6,097 nucleotides of DNA, from NCBI GenBank assembly GCA_964465915.1, contig CAYXMJ010000180.1, positions 1 through 6,097 of the forward strand. Direction: 5' to 3'. Positions within the stretch are counted from its first letter, which is position 1. The number at the start of each line of letters is the position of its first letter. This DNA is from CAVPHV01 sp964465915. GTDB lineage: Bacteria > Actinomycetota > Acidimicrobiia > Spongiisociales > UBA5794. Made by a program: the position numbers and the translations under genes. Under the pieces are notes generated by a model that was not told the DNA's origin, did not search any database, and was given only the letters and a program-made list of their open reading frames with translations. Positions 5,181-6,097 of this stretch are shown one piece after another.

Positions 5181-6097
5181 ATGACTGCTCCTCGTCGCGT
5201 AATCGTTCTCATCGCCCTTGCTCTCGCCTTCTCCGCATCGCTGGCTCCGGCCGGTGCGGTTGATACCGACGAAATCGTCGAGCAGGTCTTCACCCAGGGC
5301 TTCTACGTCGAGGACGGCGCCTCCATCACCGACGCAGAAGCGAGCGCCATCGTCTCGTCCGCCCGCAACGAAGGCTCTCGCTACCACCTCATCGTGCTCG
5401 TGGAGACGCCGCCGGGAGGCAATACCTCCTTTGCCGATGCGGTCTACGACTTCATGGGGATCGACTCGGGCACGGTCTTTGTGCTCAGCGAGGACGACAC
5501 CGGCTGGGTCTCGGTTGATGAGTTCACCGAAGCCGAGTTGGAGGAGGCCTTTCTCGTTGCCAGCGATGCCGGCGGTAGCGACGCTGCCTATGCCGCCAAT
5601 TTCACCGGCGCCGTCTTCGGGCTCGACCTCAACGTCGGCTCTACAGGCGATTCCGGCTCCACTGCTGGGGGTTCCAATGACGAGGGCGGCGGCAGCGGCT
5701 TCCTGTGGTTCATCCTGATCGTCGGCGGGCTGGGACTGTTGGTGTGGTGGCTGATGCGTCGCAGCAAGGCCCAAGCGCAACAGGCGACGGAGAGCCAGTT
5801 CTCCGAGGCGCGCGCCGAAATCCAAGTCCAACTCGACGGCATCGCCAATGACATCCTCGACATGGAGGTCGAGGTCCGTGGGGCCAACAACGATACGGTT
5901 GATGCCCTGTTCGATGAGGCCGGCAGCACGTACAACGAGGCATCCGATGAGCTGGCTGCAGCGGATACCCCACAGGAGCTGCTGGATCTCTCCAATAAGG
6001 TGGACCTGGCGGTGTGGCAGCTCGACTCGTGTGAGGCGATTCTCGATGGCAAGGAGGCGCCGCCGAAGCCCCAGCCGAAGAAGCTCGCCCCGCCACC
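5181..6097 (+). CDS. Secreted/membrane protein with TPM-like domain, 3' partial
   Basis: The frame is open from the ATG to the window edge: 305 codons, with the C-terminus missing. Residues 1-26 form a signal peptide (basic MTAPRR, hydrophobic core, probable cleavage after AGA). Residues about 30-150 form an extracytoplasmic alpha/beta domain, with strands such as YHLIVLVETP (68-77) and TVFVLSEDDTGWVSV (98-112). It resembles TPM-type or related small domains of actinobacterial membrane proteins; I am not certain of the family. A Gly/Ser/Asp linker (about 152-172) leads to one membrane segment (about 174-192), stopped by RRSK. A charged helical, coiled-coil-like cytoplasmic region (about 196-290) follows, with a conserved-looking VWQLDSCEAILDG (278-290), then a Pro/Lys-rich stretch at the edge. 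The gene stands divergent from the GNAT gene. Its function is unknown. Confidence 0.85.
   Translation, partial: MTAPRRVIVLIALALAFSASLAPAGAVDTDEIVEQVFTQGFYVEDGASITDAEASAIVSSARNEGSRYHLIVLVETPPGGNTSFADAVYDFMGIDSGTVFVLSEDDTGWVSVDEFTEAELEEAFLVASDAGGSDAAYAANFTGAVFGLDLNVGSTGDSGSTAGGSNDEGGGSGFLWFILIVGGLGLLVWWLMRRSKAQAQQATESQFSEARAEIQVQLDGIANDILDMEVEVRGANNDTVDALFDEAGSTYNEASDELAAADTPQELLDLSNKVDLAVWQLDSCEAILDGKEAPPKPQPKKLAPP

Noticed and set aside
5070..5831. N-terminal extension of the GNAT reading frame to 427 residues
   Set aside because: The extension is antisense to the TPM-like gene and has no family resemblance. A perfect ribosome site sits at the ATG at 5069.

Overview
The window is about 6.1 kb of high-GC DNA that looks like an ordinary chromosomal segment from an actinobacterium. 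My best guess is the class Acidimicrobiia. The signs are Ala/Val/Asp-rich proteins, a Thr-rich linker after a lipoprotein cysteine, actinobacterial-looking hypothetical proteins, and TANNNT-type -10 boxes placed 6-7 nt before start codons, as in leaderless transcripts. This placement is inference from sequence style; there is no rRNA or other marker.

Layout, left to right. (1) Minus strand, 54-2142: a YibE/F-family membrane protein, followed downstream by an overlapping gene for a small secreted lipoprotein with a Thr-rich stalk. (2) A divergent promoter region of 89 bp (2143-2231). (3) Plus strand, 2232-3982: proC (pyrroline-5-carboxylate reductase) and a monofunctional proline dehydrogenase two bases apart. 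This pairs the last step of proline synthesis with the first step of its breakdown. (4) An intergenic stretch, 3983-4199, holding two tandem copies of a 72-bp-period palindromic element, each able to fold into a long hairpin. (5) A plus-strand YCII-domain protein facing a minus-strand GNAT acetyltransferase. Their stop codons lie in the two arms of one small palindrome. (6) Plus strand from 5181, running off the window: a secreted/membrane-anchored protein with a TPM-like extracytoplasmic domain, one membrane segment and a helical cytoplasmic region.

Most genes are recognisable housekeeping or conserved-hypothetical genes. I see no phage, CRISPR, transposase, toxin-antitoxin or defence genes. 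The parts that coding genes do not explain are the tandem hairpin element at 3988-4122, the palindrome shared by two convergent stop codons, and the apparent leaderless promoters. The co-transcribed opposing proline enzymes are the most interesting metabolic point.
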